This document shows, piece by piece, positions 21,401 to 31,261 of a stretch of DNA of 64,000 nt. The stretch comes from Nematostella vectensis (Eukaryota; Cnidaria; Anthozoa; Actiniaria; Edwardsiidae). The position numbers and the translations under genes are program-made. Below the pieces are notes generated by a model. It was not told where the DNA came from and ran no database searches. It saw nothing but the letters and a program-made list of their open reading frames with translations. Position 1 is the first letter of the stretch; every line of letters starts with the position of its first letter. The stretch covers positions 459,340 through 523,339 of the forward strand of contig NC_064048.1 of the NCBI RefSeq assembly GCF_932526225.1, read 5' to 3'.

Positions 21401-23023
21401 CTTACACACTAAGGGGTCGTCCACACTAACAATGATTAAAAAATACCCGGATTCGTTTCGCCGAAAGCGCATCACTTGATTCGCGTCCACCTTATCGTTT
21501 ACGCAGTTTGTTCGCCTTGATCCAGCCGTCCACACTTACACGGATTCAAACGTTTGAACGCGCTGAAAGGTACGGGGTGACGTCATTTTTATGCGCATGC
21601 TCATAGTAGCAGACATTTCTCCGGTCGAGTTGAATGAACTTTGGAGTGAGTTATTCGTGTGTGTGCGAACCAAAGAAGAAAAGGACTACGAACCATCGTC
21701 GCTACAAGGCATGTTGGCCAGTTTCGAAAGACATCTTAAAACAAAGTCATATCCAAACAGCATTATCAATGATCGTGTGTTCGATAAAACGAGAAAAGCA
21801 CTTAGTTTCAAGCAAAAGCTGTTAAAGAAACAAGGCAAAGGAAACAAGCCGAAAGCATCGCAGAAGACATGATAAAAATCTTATATGACAAAGGATATCT
21901 CGGCGTATCAAGCCCAGAAGCAATTCACTCTTCATTTTGGCCTAAGAGGAATTAACGAGCACCACAACATGCGTTGTGGCGATGTGAAACTGTAAAACTG
22001 ACAACGACTCGGAATACTTGGAGTTCATCGAGCGCCAGACAAAAACTGGGGAAAATCCCCACGATATCAAAACCTTCCAACCAAAAATGTTTTCAACTGA
22101 TGGGAGCAAAAAGGATCCAGTAGCTGTCTACAAAGCGTTTGCTTCGAAAAGATCTGAAAAGATGAACGATCCCGACGCTCCATTTTACAACGCAGCAAAC
22201 AATGTCAGAATCGCTCAACAATTCTGGTTCAAGTGCAACGCGTCGGGATCAATAAACTTGGAAGTCTGTTGAAAGAAATGTCGAGCAAAGCGGGATTGAA
22301 TAAGGATAATCTTCGTAACCACAGTTCCAGAAGAACAATGATTCAAACTCTAACCGAAATGAAGTGAACCTCAAGATATCGAGAACTACAGCCACTTGAG
22401 CAAAACAGCAGATGAATATGTCGCATATGCTGACAAACATTAGCTCAAGTACCTGTACAAGCATTTTCATGGTCGTTGTTCTGGGTCTGGCGGGTGTGGG
22501 AGGGGGCGGAAAACGGATGGTTCATTTTATTCTTGCATTCTGTTTTCACCTTTTCATTCCTTTAATTGTCCGTCCCTGAAATTTGATTTTAGAGTTTTCT
22601 AGATTATTGATGCATGACGCCGCAACTCATCTGTTTCAGATAGCGCCAATGGTATCAGAAGCCTCACTTCCGACCGGCAGTGCTAATGAGTACGGCAATC
22701 TGTACTCTGCCGCTGCAAGCGCAACCTCTCTAAACCGGTCAGTCTACAATACAGACGCGAGTTCTCTTGTTTCTCAGCGAACTGAAGACCGACTTTCCGT
22801 CGATGGAAGGGATTTCTCTAATGCCTCAGTGCGCTCTCTACGAAGCTGCAATTCTCTGCCTTGCATGACCGAAAACGAGCGTTCACGGAACGCTATACCC
22901 GAGGAAGAGGGCCAAGAAGCGAGCTCTGGGGTTCTCCATGATGATTGTTTTGGGCCTTCATCCTTCGATGTTGAACTCCCTTTAATAAAAGTGAATCTTA
23001 GGGACGAGGATAAAATGACTTGA
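12381..23023 (+). CDS. FN3 / cytokine-receptor-like single-pass membrane receptor, copy 2 (complete)
   Basis: Nine exons: 12381-12471, 13704-14015, 14447-14601, 14956-15112, 15560-15642, 16058-16304, 17562-17679, 18174-18234, 22640-23023. They sum to 1608 nt, exactly 536 codons with the stop, and all phases agree. Signal peptide about 1-28; Cys-rich N-terminal domain 31-134; FN3-like module 135-238; second FN3-like module 239-348; transmembrane helix 365-387; basic anchor RRRR 394-397; cytoplasmic tail to 535. The N-terminal domain followed by an FN3 module with GGWGEAAGP in its last strand recalls class I cytokine receptors, but the WSXWS motif is not intact. The juxtamembrane VFPYPIAP (404-411) resembles a Box 1 JAK-binding motif. 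An in-frame upstream ATG at 12360 would add 7 residues. Function is inferred from layout only. Confidence 0.85.
12472..13703 (+). other. Receptor copy 2 intron 1
   Basis: AT-rich, with no repeats, exons or RNA genes that I can recognise. It ends with acceptor TTTTGTTTACAG. Confidence 0.6.
13704..14015 (+). CDS. Receptor copy 2, N-terminal ectodomain exon
   Basis: One exon encodes a module of about 104 residues with six or more Cys and three sequons (GNYS, QNVS, FNYS). Its start (DCEAAGTEHIYIAWTTS) resembles the first domain of cytokine receptors, although the second Cys of the usual C-x9-C-x-W is Ile. The donor at 14016 (GTAATT) is chosen over GTAAAA at 14009 because only it gives the phase the next exon needs. 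Confidence 0.75.
14447..14601 (+). CDS. Receptor copy 2, exon 3 (first half of FN3)
   Basis: It encodes KCSRMTGLELTTPSRGSLCL, then SWNKPDMGQMSNQLCYKITY. It aligns to exon 1680-1831 of copy 1 (155 against 152 nt). Phase 1 in, phase 0 out, donor GTAAGT. Confidence 0.85.
14633..14935 (+). repeat. 31-bp pyrimidine-rich minisatellite, copy 2 intron 3
   Basis: About 9 units of TCTCTATCTCTCTGTTTCCC followed by CTCCCCCTTGT. It starts roughly 30 bases after the donor and ends about 20 bases before the acceptor, so it makes up almost the whole intron. Confidence 0.95.
14956..15112 (+). CDS. Receptor copy 2, exon 4 (second half of FN3)
   Basis: It encodes LSPFTTYQVFAQCSLSCKGG, then WGEAAGPITGTLLEE. 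Phase 0 in, phase 1 out. Its last 11 bases and its donor are repeated three more times downstream (see 15101-15250). Confidence 0.87.
15101..15250 (+). repeat. 44-bp tandem repeat duplicating the exon 4 donor
   Basis: Exon end ACTAGAGGAAG plus donor GTAGG recurs at exact 44-base spacing, with GT at 15113, 15157, 15201 and 15245 (last copy GAGGGAG). Only the first donor gives the required frame without a stop; reading on meets TAG at 15148. Confidence 0.95.
15560..15642 (+). CDS. Receptor copy 2, exon 5
   Basis: 83 nt encoding APFMPLMFAPPGEENINSKL, then RTVVINIK. Phase 1 in, phase 0 out. It has the same length and phases as exon 2951-3033 of copy 1. Confidence 0.83.
15650..15940 (+). repeat. 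24-bp minisatellite, copy 2 intron 5
   Basis: About 12 units of GATAGAAGATGGGGTAGAGG followed by GTGG, starting within about 15 bases of the donor GTAGGT. The open frame (IEDGVEGG repeats) is a by-product of the 24-base unit. Confidence 0.93.
16058..16304 (+). CDS. Receptor copy 2, exon 6 (membrane-proximal FN3-like module)
   Basis: 247 nt, the same length as exon 3387-3633. It encodes SYWYGVIREIKVTCLEES at the start and YTVHAVYCNSAGCSPQGD near the end. Sequons at DNST and ENYT. Acceptor TTTTTTTCCCTCCAG, donor GTGAGA. Confidence 0.87.
16860..17375 (+). repeat. 47-48 bp minisatellite, copy 2 intron 6
   Basis: About 10 units of ACAAGACCAAAATAATTAAA followed by ACAAAACTAACACGCTGTCG and ATTACTGT. 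It is flanked on both sides by Cs-poor sequence with repeated TCGCGATTTT motifs (16795-16840 and 17435-17475). Confidence 0.95.
17562..17679 (+). CDS. Receptor copy 2, transmembrane exon
   Basis: It encodes DTDPLPFKAPSRSSGQ followed by a 23-residue helix (ALFVGVGCGLAVVAVVIIVV, then LVC). Phase 1 in, phase 2 out, like the transmembrane exon of copy 1. Confidence 0.87.
18174..18234 (+). CDS. Receptor copy 2, juxtamembrane exon
   Basis: It encodes RFCPLERRRRGQRIEEVFPYP. Phase 2 in, phase 0 out, donor GTAGGT. Joined to the last exon it forms VFPYPIAP, a Box 1-like Pro motif about 17 residues from the membrane. Confidence 0.83.
18594..19119 (+). mobile_element. Helentron/HINE-like element (copy A)
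   Basis: It starts TAGCGGAGCCCCTGTGGAGCC and ends GGAGCTTTTAGACAGTGTC followed by TAAATCTATATA. The hairpin TTTAGACA/TGTCTAAA (19096-19112) corresponds to that of copy B with a paired base change. It lies in the last intron of receptor copy 2 and also contains the left arm of the 90-bp inverted repeat described at 18762-20694. Confidence 0.55.
18762..20694. mobile_element. Inverted-repeat-flanked segment carrying a PHD-finger fragment
   Basis: About 85 bases at 18762-18847 (GGAGTTACTTGAACACGGGC through TTGCGAAGCG... reading into CCACAGCT) return inverted at 20605-20694. The arms are nearly identical, so the event is fairly recent. Between them are minus-strand coding-like remains. No transposase core was recognised; this may be a gene fragment trapped between two copies of one repeat. 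Confidence 0.5.
19326..20174 (-). pseudogene. Decayed PHD-finger / retroelement-like coding remains
   Basis: On the minus strand, 20174-20065 is exon-like (FAKNLCESRDLNVVDITEER, donor GTAAGT). It is followed by 19960-19708 after a TTGCAG acceptor, with ICKVCKDDDGEDWLGCDACD then QYFHCGCLPG: a PHD zinc finger with C-x2-C, C-x2-C and H-x2-C pairs. Further on, open pieces give EKLEIAELVGAVWQFHRGCV and then LVNKGKPSRLKSPLQRLYPI. The latter resembles the C-terminal tail of BEL/Pao-type polyproteins. In-frame stops separate the pieces, so it is broken. The retroelement link is tentative. Confidence 0.45.
21600..22450 (+). pseudogene. Crypton-type tyrosine recombinase (DUF3504-like), broken
   Basis: Frames on the plus strand give ELNELWSELFVCVRTKEEKD, YEPSSLQGMLASFERHLKTK, KKQGKGNKPKASQ, then after breaks EFIERQTKTGENPHDIKTFQ, KDPVAVYKAFASKRSEKMND and AQQFWFKCNASGS. 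A later stretch reads LRNHSSRRTMIQTLTE, matching the catalytic Arg region. This is the Crypton/KIAA1958-ZMYM domain family. Several frameshifts and stops (for example TGA near 22270) make it inactive. It sits in the last intron of receptor copy 2, in the sense direction. Confidence 0.75.
22640..23023 (+). CDS. Receptor copy 2, final exon (cytoplasmic tail)
   Basis: 128 codons including TGA at 23021. Ser/Thr-rich tail with three Tyr in EYGNLYSAA and SVYNTD, a Ser/Arg stretch (FSNASVRSLRSC) and an acidic end (VNLRDEDKMT). No enzyme domain, so signalling would need recruited partners. Acceptor CTGTTTCAG; the intron before it is about 4.4 kb because of insertions. Confidence 0.85.
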   Translation: MAPMVSEASLPTGSANEYGNLYSAAASATSLNRSVYNTDASSLVSQRTEDRLSVDGRDFSNASVRSLRSCNSLPCMTENERSRNAIPEEEGQEASSGVLHDDCFGPSSFDVELPLIKVNLRDEDKMT

Positions 23024-23676
23024 TCCACAAGTAGGCGGCCAATTTAAAGCGGCGGGGTACTCCACTAATGTGTTTTGGACCGTCATCTGTGGATAAAGTT
23101 AGAGAACCTTTAATGAGATAGACCGTAGCAAAAATGGATATACGTAGGAAACCAGTTAATGTTGAATGACTACATCTTTTGTCCCCCTTTCCCTACTTCT
23201 TTGTACAGCAAGACAGTCAACTATAAAGTCTTGATATTTATAGCAGGGGGAGAAGAAATTCTGTTAGTTGTCAACGAGTTACTGCGAGAAAAATGTAGTT
23301 AGAAATAACATTACTTAAGGGGTCGCAAGAACTTTAAGTGATGACAGAACCTTTTTTTTTGCTACATGTCAACTGTTGTTGATCCTGGTGTTTTTGTTGT
23401 TGATATTTTGTTGTTGATATTTATGTAGCATATTACATGTTATTTGATTCCTTGATTTATTTTATTACAAAGCGAATGCTTTCATTGATAGGAAAGGTAT
23501 CATAGCAGATGAAAGCTATTTATGTTAATAATTATTTATTATTTCTCAAATGTATAAAAAGTGATTTTCCAAGAATAATAATACTCTTTTTAAGATCTGA
23601 TCTTCTAGCTCGGAAAAACTGTGCAAACGAGTACAAATTCACTTAAAATCAATTTAAATCATCCAATCCATACCAC

Positions 23677-23682
23677 AATAAA
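23677..23682 (+). terminator. Candidate polyadenylation signal of receptor copy 2
   Basis: AATAAA about 650 bases after the stop codon, in AT-rich sequence with no other gene. The stretch 23024-23676 would be the 3' UTR. Confidence 0.4.
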
Positions 23683-23796
23683 AATAGTTTCATTCGATTG
23701 TTAACGCAACTTGGGCGCGAATCTAATTCATCCATAAGTTTACATTCGTGACGTACACAGTCCTAGGGCAATGAAAAAGTAACAATTTTACTTGGC

Positions 23797-24190
23797 TTGA
23801 CTTTGGGAGATAGTGTTGACTTGACTTGGGAAGATGGTGTTGACTTGACTTGGGGAGATGGTGTTGGCTTGACTTGGGGAGATAGTGTTGACTTGACTTG
23901 GGGAGATAGTGTTGACTTGACTTGGGGAGATAGTGTTGACTTGACTTGGGGAGATGGTGTTGAGTTGACTTGGGGAGATAGTGTTGACTTGACTTGGGGA
24001 GATAGTGTTGACTTGACTTGGGGAGATAGTGTTGACTTGACTTGGGGAGATGGTGTTGACTTGACTTGGGGAGATAGTGTTGACTTGACTTGGGGAGATG
24101 GTGTTGAGTTGACTTGGGGAGATAGTGTTGACTTGACTTGGCGAGATAGCGTTTACTTGACTTGGGGAAATAGTGTTGGCTTGGGGAGAT
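23797..24190. repeat. 24-bp minisatellite downstream of receptor copy 2
   Basis: About 16 units of GGGGAGATAGTGTTGACTTG followed by ACTT. Frames stay open on both strands (DSVDLTWG and HYLPKSSQ repeats) because the unit is a multiple of three; no codon-level evidence of a gene. Confidence 0.95.
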
Positions 24191-24239
24191 CGCGGAAAGC
24201 TGCACTGGATGGCCGCTTTGTTTTAATTCGCCGGTAAGG

Positions 24240-26755
24240 TTGTTCCATAAATTTCTAGCTTTTGCCTTGGTGACCACGTCGAACCATCAGACGCTTGTAC
24301 TGTTCTCAACAACGAGACCAATTAGAGCGTATGTATGATCAGACCAATCAGAGCGTATGTAAGATATTAATTATTTTATATTTAACATCGGAATGCAATA
24401 ATTAAGTCTTTAAATTACAATCTTTATGTAAAACTAAAGGTTTATTTTTTATTTACCAAATTCAATCGAAACGTACAGTCATAGTGGTTTTCGAAAGTCA
24501 GCCGATGCAAATGGATGCTTTCTCAAACTGGTGTTTTACCAGGGTAACAAAATGACAACTGACGAGGCTCTTTAAGTTAGATCGTCTATCCACGGTTTTT
24601 GAGACTTTAATTAGAGGGATCTAAGATGGCCAGCCTAACTGCGTCGCCTACTTCTCACTGCGGAGGCAGTTTTGTTAGCTTCAGGGCAAGATTCATTTAT
24701 TTTGCTTAAACTGTGCTGTGGATATCGCCTCCTATCGCGCTTAGCAAGTCTGTCTACAACAAATCTAAATGCTGATAAGGAGTAAAAGGCACTTCCTGTA
24801 TACACCCTGAAAACCGTGGGAGTTGCAGACTTTATTTCTAGACATGGACGCCCCACGTAAGATTATCAGTAGTGTTGATATAGGGAATGTAGGGAACCAA
24901 AAAAGTATAGGGAACCAAAAAAGTTAATAGGTGTAGCAGACCACGTACAGTAGTTAAACTGACAGTTGTGTAGAGTTGCACTTCAAAGATTGATCAACCA
25001 GTTTTTTGTTATTTAAAATACAAACGATTTATTTGTAAAAACACTTCGAAAAACAGTGGTTTTAAAAAACCCGTGAAATACTATTTAGTTTATTTAGTAC
25101 TAATACACCGTAATGTCTTTTGTTCTGGCTTGACTATTACACATTAACAGCTATATTTTGTTGCACGGGATTTTGAAAACCACTCTAACAATCCTAGAAT
25201 GAATTCTGATAGATTAATGACGATAATTGATTGTAACTATTCCGGTTACTCGCTTTAATAAGCCGATGGAAATGGATGTTTTCTGTGACTTGGTAAGAGA
25301 GTGTGAGTGTTAAATGACGGCAGGCCAAAGGGGCTTCGTCACAAGTCAAAGATTCGTCCACGAAATATTAACTAAACCGCCATCGAAGGAGAGACAAAAT
25401 ATAGCAAAAAGGTTAAAGACTTAAAATGTTGAAAAAATAATAGAATTTTAACAACCACGCATGCGCAGCTGCTTCAGCTTCTTCAAACCCGAGTCTGCAG
25501 AAGTAAAATCTAGACGTTAATCTGCGTAATTTTTTTTATCAGTCGAATTAGAAAAAATGTATTCGCTATATTTTATAAAGGTTTAACTCAATGGTTGTAG
25601 CAGTCGGACTCCATTTCTAGATGTTAATTACGCACCATGTTTTCTCGATAAAGAGCATAAATTGCTTCCAAAACGTTTCCGTTCGATTTAATATCATAAT
25701 TAAATCTCGTTGTGTTTTTCCCTTTGCGTGGCTGGGCAGACAAATTTTTTTTTATAATCAAACAAGGATTTTTGTTTTTTCGAAAAATTAAATATAGATA
25801 TTGGCAGAAAGCAAGCGCATGTATCGAGCCGTGTTTTTTTGTTAAGGTTGAGTACGCTGATTGATGTTGATCAAACTTAGCCTGGAGTATTATAAAATGT
25901 GTAAAGACAGAAGGTATTGATATAGTAGGGACCTTAAGCAAGAACGACGACGACGTCTAGGACAACGAGAGCGGAAAAGATGTTTTCGCGCGTGGCAATC
26001 AGTAATAATTTAATTGCAATGGAATAAGCAAAACATTATAGTCAGAGATAGATAAAAAATGAACTAAGGACAGTATTTCTAAAGTAGCGAACGTGGTTAG
26101 AGGAGAATAACCTCTGCGCGTGCTCCTTTCCACACGTAGTACTTAAAGATGCGAAAACTAGGTTAAAACTTGGGGCAGGATAATGTCGAGGTTCCGAATT
26201 AAAATAAAACAACATGAGGTAAGATTAACTTGGTAAAAACTGCAAAATCTGTAAATTGTAGTTTAACCTAGTAGCACCCAAGACAAAAAAAAAGAAATCA
26301 TTGCAAAGGGAGGTATATTTAGACAGAGCTGCAAACAACGATGGTTAATAATAAACATTACCGATTTCTTTACCGGGAAAACAGTTTCCTCGACAAAGGT
26401 CGAAATTTGAGTGGAACATTACTGCACTAGAACCAAATAATTTGCAACCACGACAAGTGCTCAATTCGTAAAAAGCTTCGATTTTACTTGAATGTTTTAT
26501 TGACCAATAAGTGAATAAAGATAGTTTCGTTTACAGCGAGCTCCCCTTTCGTTAGATGATGAACATTAGACTTGCCTCACGTCACGATCGAATTCCATAC
26601 AATGCTTGCCTGATGGATTTCAGCCCTTCTCCACCGAAAAATGTGAGTATTTTTTTAGCAATTTTGGAAGTATGCGGAAAACACAAAAAGACAGAACATC
26701 CAAAATAGTTACAAGTCGCGACACTCCTGGGGGGTTGATGAAATCTTAAAAGTTT
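24240..26755. other. Non-coding AT-rich stretch
   Basis: No gene, RNA or bounded transposon recognised. Short open frames (for example 24635-24856 and 25624-25941 on the minus strand) lack domain or splice support. Confidence 0.5.
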
Positions 26756-27425
26756 TCGAACACATCCACTAGCTGCTCGTGTTTGTTTCTCAGTAGAAGA
26801 GCTGCTAACACATCCACTAGCTGCTCGTGTTTGTTTCTCAGTAGAAAAGCTGCTAACACATCCACTAGCTGCTCGTGTTTGTTTCTCAGTAGAAAAGCTG
26901 CTAACACATCCACTAGCTGCTCGTGTTTGTTTCTCAGTAGAAGAGCTGCTAACACATCCACTAGCTGCTCGTGTTTGTTTCTCAGTAGAAAAGCTGCTAA
27001 CACATCCGCTAGCTACTCGTGTTTGTTTCTCAGTAGAAGAGCTGCTAACACATTCACTAGCTGCTCGTGTTTGTTTCTCAGTAGAAAAGCTGCTAACACA
27101 TCCACTAGCTGCTCGTGTTTGTTTCTCAGTAGAAGAGCTGCTAACACATCCACTAGCTGCTCGTGCTTTTTTCACAGTAGAAGAGCTGCTAACACATCCA
27201 CTAGCTGCTCGTGTTTGTTTCTCAGTAGAAGAGCTGCTAACACATCCACTAGCTGCTCGTGTTTGTTTCTCAGTAGAAAAGCTGCTAACACATCCACTAG
27301 CTGCTCGTGTTTGTTTCTCAGTAGAAGAGCTGCTATCAAATCCACTAGCTGCTCGTGTTTGTTTCTCAGTAGAAGAGCTGCTAACACATCCACTAGCTGC
27401 TCGTGTTTGTTTCTCAGTAGAAAAC
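26756..27425. repeat. 48-bp minisatellite with an acceptor-like motif in each unit
   Basis: About 14 units of ACACATCCACTAGCTGCTCG, then TGTTTGTTTCTCAG, then TAGAAGAGCTGCTA. GTTTGTTTCTCAG looks like a 3' splice site. Open frames occur on both strands (297 codons on minus) because 48 is a multiple of three. No adjoining gene was found. Confidence 0.95.
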
Positions 27426-27429
27426 TGCT

Positions 27430-30400
27430 GCAGGCCTCGAGATATTGGTGGGTACTGTACGTCCCTCAGAGCCACACCCCTACTACGGCCCTGGATGCCT
27501 AAATGTTATTGATATAATTTAGAAATGGAGATACAGACTCGACTTGGCGTTGGTGATTTGATGAAAGTCAAATGTTAAAACTGTTTTTTTTTGTCCTCTT
27601 GAGCTGTACTAATGGAGATGTGTAATATGTTGCGAAAATATACAGCGATAAAATCCACAATACGAAACTGTTATATTATATTAAGGATTTAGGATACCTG
27701 AGGGTCTAGCCTGTGGTTTTCAACCTCTCGCTTCTTCTAGTATTGCGAGAGAAATGCAAAAACAAACGATGATTGAGATTCCTTGCGCCTTATGTAGATA
27801 ACGTTAGATTGGAAGGCGACTTTTTAAAACAACATCTGTTTTTGCACCAAGAGCGACTGGTTACAGTTGATAGGTTATCAAAGCAGATTGTTGTAATATT
27901 CACTTAGTATCGTCTTGACAGAAAAAAATCAGCGATCTTTTTCCTGGGAAACTTACCTTTAATAACCTCCCACGATTGAGATTTGATTGAGAGCATCTTT
28001 TGCTTGCTTGAATGGATTGTGGAATAGGGAATTGATGCTTTGTGTCCGTATTGTATTGGAGCATTAGTTGGCAGTATGATCATTTTTCTATGTTTTCGAA
28101 AGTGCCCTAGAGTTTTCCACTGTCTGGCCTTTGAATGTACCATTTGTACACTCCTCCCCCACCCCCTCCCCCTCCCCTCCACGAGGTCCCAGATCCAACC
28201 CTGAATGAGATCAATGTGTGCTGACAAAGAATGCTTGTTGGTTTATTTCGCCAACTCTCACCGTGAGGATATAAAGTATAATGTATGTCTGCGTAGGCAA
28301 AAAATATCAAACCTAGACGGCTACTGGTACAGTCAGTGCCAGATTGCTAGATATTTTATAAATGATGTTATACTTATTCGAAAACTTGACGAGTTTTTTG
28401 CTCGATATTTTTTGTAGCTAATTATGTTTTTCGATTTTTTCACCCGATGTTTCGTGTGCTGTTTAATCAATATTTGTTGGTTCAATTCGGAAAGGAGGGG
28501 GGATTTAAACGATTGCCACTTTAAACGATTGGCAGCTATATGTGTGCCAAAATCCTTATTTTACGATGTTCTCTTTTCTGCTTGATTTTAAGCACCTTTG
28601 TCAAGCTTTCCGATCTTTTCTTTGATCGGTTAGGCAAAAAATAAGAAGGTAAAATCATAAATTTGAAAGTAATAAATGAGCTTAGCCTGCGTACTAAAAA
28701 CTTGTTTCCGCGCTTTTCCTTTTTACACAAATGATTCTTCTTTATCTCGAGTTGTTTTGGAATTTGTTAGAAAAGATTCTTCCAAATGTCAAACGACTCA
28801 ACACTTTAGCAGTCATTGAAGAAATGTTTACGAAACCTCGGGACTGAATATTGCTTTTATTGTTTAAAGTCAATGGCTTAAAGGCTAATGTACATCTGCC
28901 CAAAACCATATCTACAATTCATAGGATTATAATCAATGTTGGTTAGCTTTTAAGGAAAACCCCCGTCTTTATCCAACATAACCAAGTGTATACTGTATTC
29001 ACTATTTACAAGAGCAGCTAAGAAAGCATCAGCCTATCCGGCTACAATTCGCAAAATACTAACAAAAGCTTTCTGTCTGCTATCTACAATTATTTTCAAA
29101 CACAATATCATTTTCTCTCGACAGTTCAAAATAATTTGCTGTGTTATTCTTGGCTCCCCGTGCAAACGAGGAAACCCAATATATTTATGATTATTAATAA
29201 ACCGAAAGAGGAAACGAATTCTCCAAGTCGTGCGGATTATTATACACTTTGTACTTTCTCAAGTTTCTGGCTCTTTGTTGCCGACTCGACAATTCTAAAG
29301 GGAATTGGATACAGACAGAAACTCGAATTTCTTCTGGCCAGAGCGTCAACATTTCAAGTATATAAAGCAAATTGTGTGATTTTTTTAAAGTAAGTCTGAA
29401 GTACCATGTAAGTGTCTTTTGTAAAAGGAATTATAATCACTTTTAAAATCATGCAAGTTGAATATGAATAAACGTCTTTTGCCTTTGGTATATCAAAACA
29501 CACCCCCATAATGATGGCCGAGAACAGGGGTTGTTAAAAAGTAGCGAAGCGTAGGTAGGCTTACGACAGCACTTAATCTTGAAGGCACCGCCTTAAGGCA
29601 CTCGTAAGCAATTCTTTTCAAAGTGTTTACCACACGCGCGTGTTTGATAGCCAGTACACTGCTGCGCTTACTCGTTTATTTAGGACTTTTTTAGACAGCG
29701 AACCTCAGGTCTGATGATTGCTGATGAAATCAGCCAAAACATCGTCAAATTACACGAAGTCCTAGAAAATAATTATATTCTTGAAGTCAGTCACCGCCAG
29801 TAGCCAAATAAAAATCAGTAATTTTTTTGTAGATCTTTTCGCGCTCGATATATAACCCCCTTCACTCTCCTCCCTGTCTTTAATAAGCTTTCAATCCCCC
29901 ACCAAACACTCTGATCCCCGCGCTTGGCGGACAAACGGAATTCGTATAGAAACAGCCCATATATCACACTGGCTCGAACTAAGTTGTCGATGCTAAAAGG
30001 CATATAACAATATGGTACGGCTATATTTATTACCATATAGTTTGGCACTGCTATTAATAGCCTTGCAAATGATTCACCTTTACTTGAAATCTTAATGCAT
30101 TATCTCGATAATGATTCTCATTTTTTTTACTATCCCCGGGGCCAAGTCTCGACGGTTCTTTTCGCCACATTTACCATGCCTTATGGTTAGTTCTTGCGCC
30201 GTTTCTCCAACCTGATGCTTTAATTTCTGTTTAATCAAATAACTCGTCAACGAGTACCTCTTCGCTATGGTCGTTTGTTTCTCGGGCACTTTCCTCCAGT
30301 TGTCCCTAGCCCCCGTCTTTTTTTTTTTACGGAGTTTCGCATCGGGCTTCACTTTTTAACAATGGCACCCAAAGGCTCAATCATCCTCGCATCTCTTTTC

Positions 30401-31261
30401 TTTTAATACGAGCAGGTTTTCATCCTGTTAATGCGGTCTTCCGAAACAATGAGTTGCTATTATCACTAACGCAGCTTTATCTGAATACTGTGTGCTTTTG
30501 TGTCGTCTAACGATGAACTGAAATGCGACTTTTTCCTCTCGCGAAGACAGAATGTCTAGGTAAGCACTTATCTTTCTGCGTTGCGCATTTCTTTGCGATG
30601 CTGGTTCTGATAAATACCCATAATTTAACTCTGTAAAGTCTTTCCGTCTTAGTCTTACCCGAATGCCTAATCTTCGTTTACTTACTCTGCCTTTGTGCAG
30701 ATCCACGTGACAATTGAAGCATCTTGCTGTTGTTTTCAAGTGAGCTGAAATTGCCATCCGTCTGGCGTGCCTTAAGGCGTATTGACAGCCAGCCATAGTA
30801 AGTGTAAAGCTAGCGATTGTTCAACCTTATCAAGTCGTAAGGCTCGTAAAACGCGTCTCTGTTGAATTACATATATAAAAAAATAAAGTAGCCTGTTGGT
30901 TCTAGGCTGTTGGTGGAGTACCATCTTAACAGAATGGTAACAGGCCCGCTCGAAATGCTTGCTCTTGTAACTTTGCGGTTGCTCTGACGCTCGACATGCT
31001 TGGCCTTGGTGAGCATCGCAATTGCTGATATCTTATGTTCTTGGATTGTTTTTCAAATCATGGCTGCTTGGAGCAGTTGGCAAAAATCATTGAGCCTCAA
31101 CTTTCTAAAAATAAAGACAATGTTGCAATTTTTGTACGTTTGCCAATCATATGTTAAGAGCATGGTTACTTGTCGTATAAACAAGTACTCTTCGCGCCTC
31201 ATATCTTCCTTAAAACGACTCTAATAATGTTGACTTATGTAAACCGTGGTTTTATACATTT
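27430..31261. other. Non-coding stretch up to the GPCR
   Basis: No gene recognised. Polypyrimidine tracts and a G-rich/C-rich tract near 28150-28190 are present. The minus-strand open frame 30428-30796 (122 codons) has no recognisable domain. A hammerhead-like fold is listed separately at 29682. Confidence 0.5.
29682..29763 (+). ncRNA. Degenerate hammerhead-ribozyme-like fold
   Basis: CTGATGA (29711-29717) is followed by a perfect 6-bp stem GCTGAT/ATCAGC with a GAA loop, then CCAAAAC where a hammerhead needs CGAAAC. An outer AGGACTT/AAGTCCT pairing closes the region. Such motifs occur in Penelope-like and other retroelements. The changed core base suggests an inactive relic or a chance match. 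Confidence 0.25.

Noticed and set aside
26582-27475. 297-codon minus-strand frame with EKQTRAASGCVSSSST repeats
   Set aside because: The 48-base unit keeps frames open on both strands; flanking unique sequence shows no gene features.
30428-30796. 122-codon minus-strand frame
   Set aside because: Basic composition, no domain, no signal peptide, no splice logic; likely chance.
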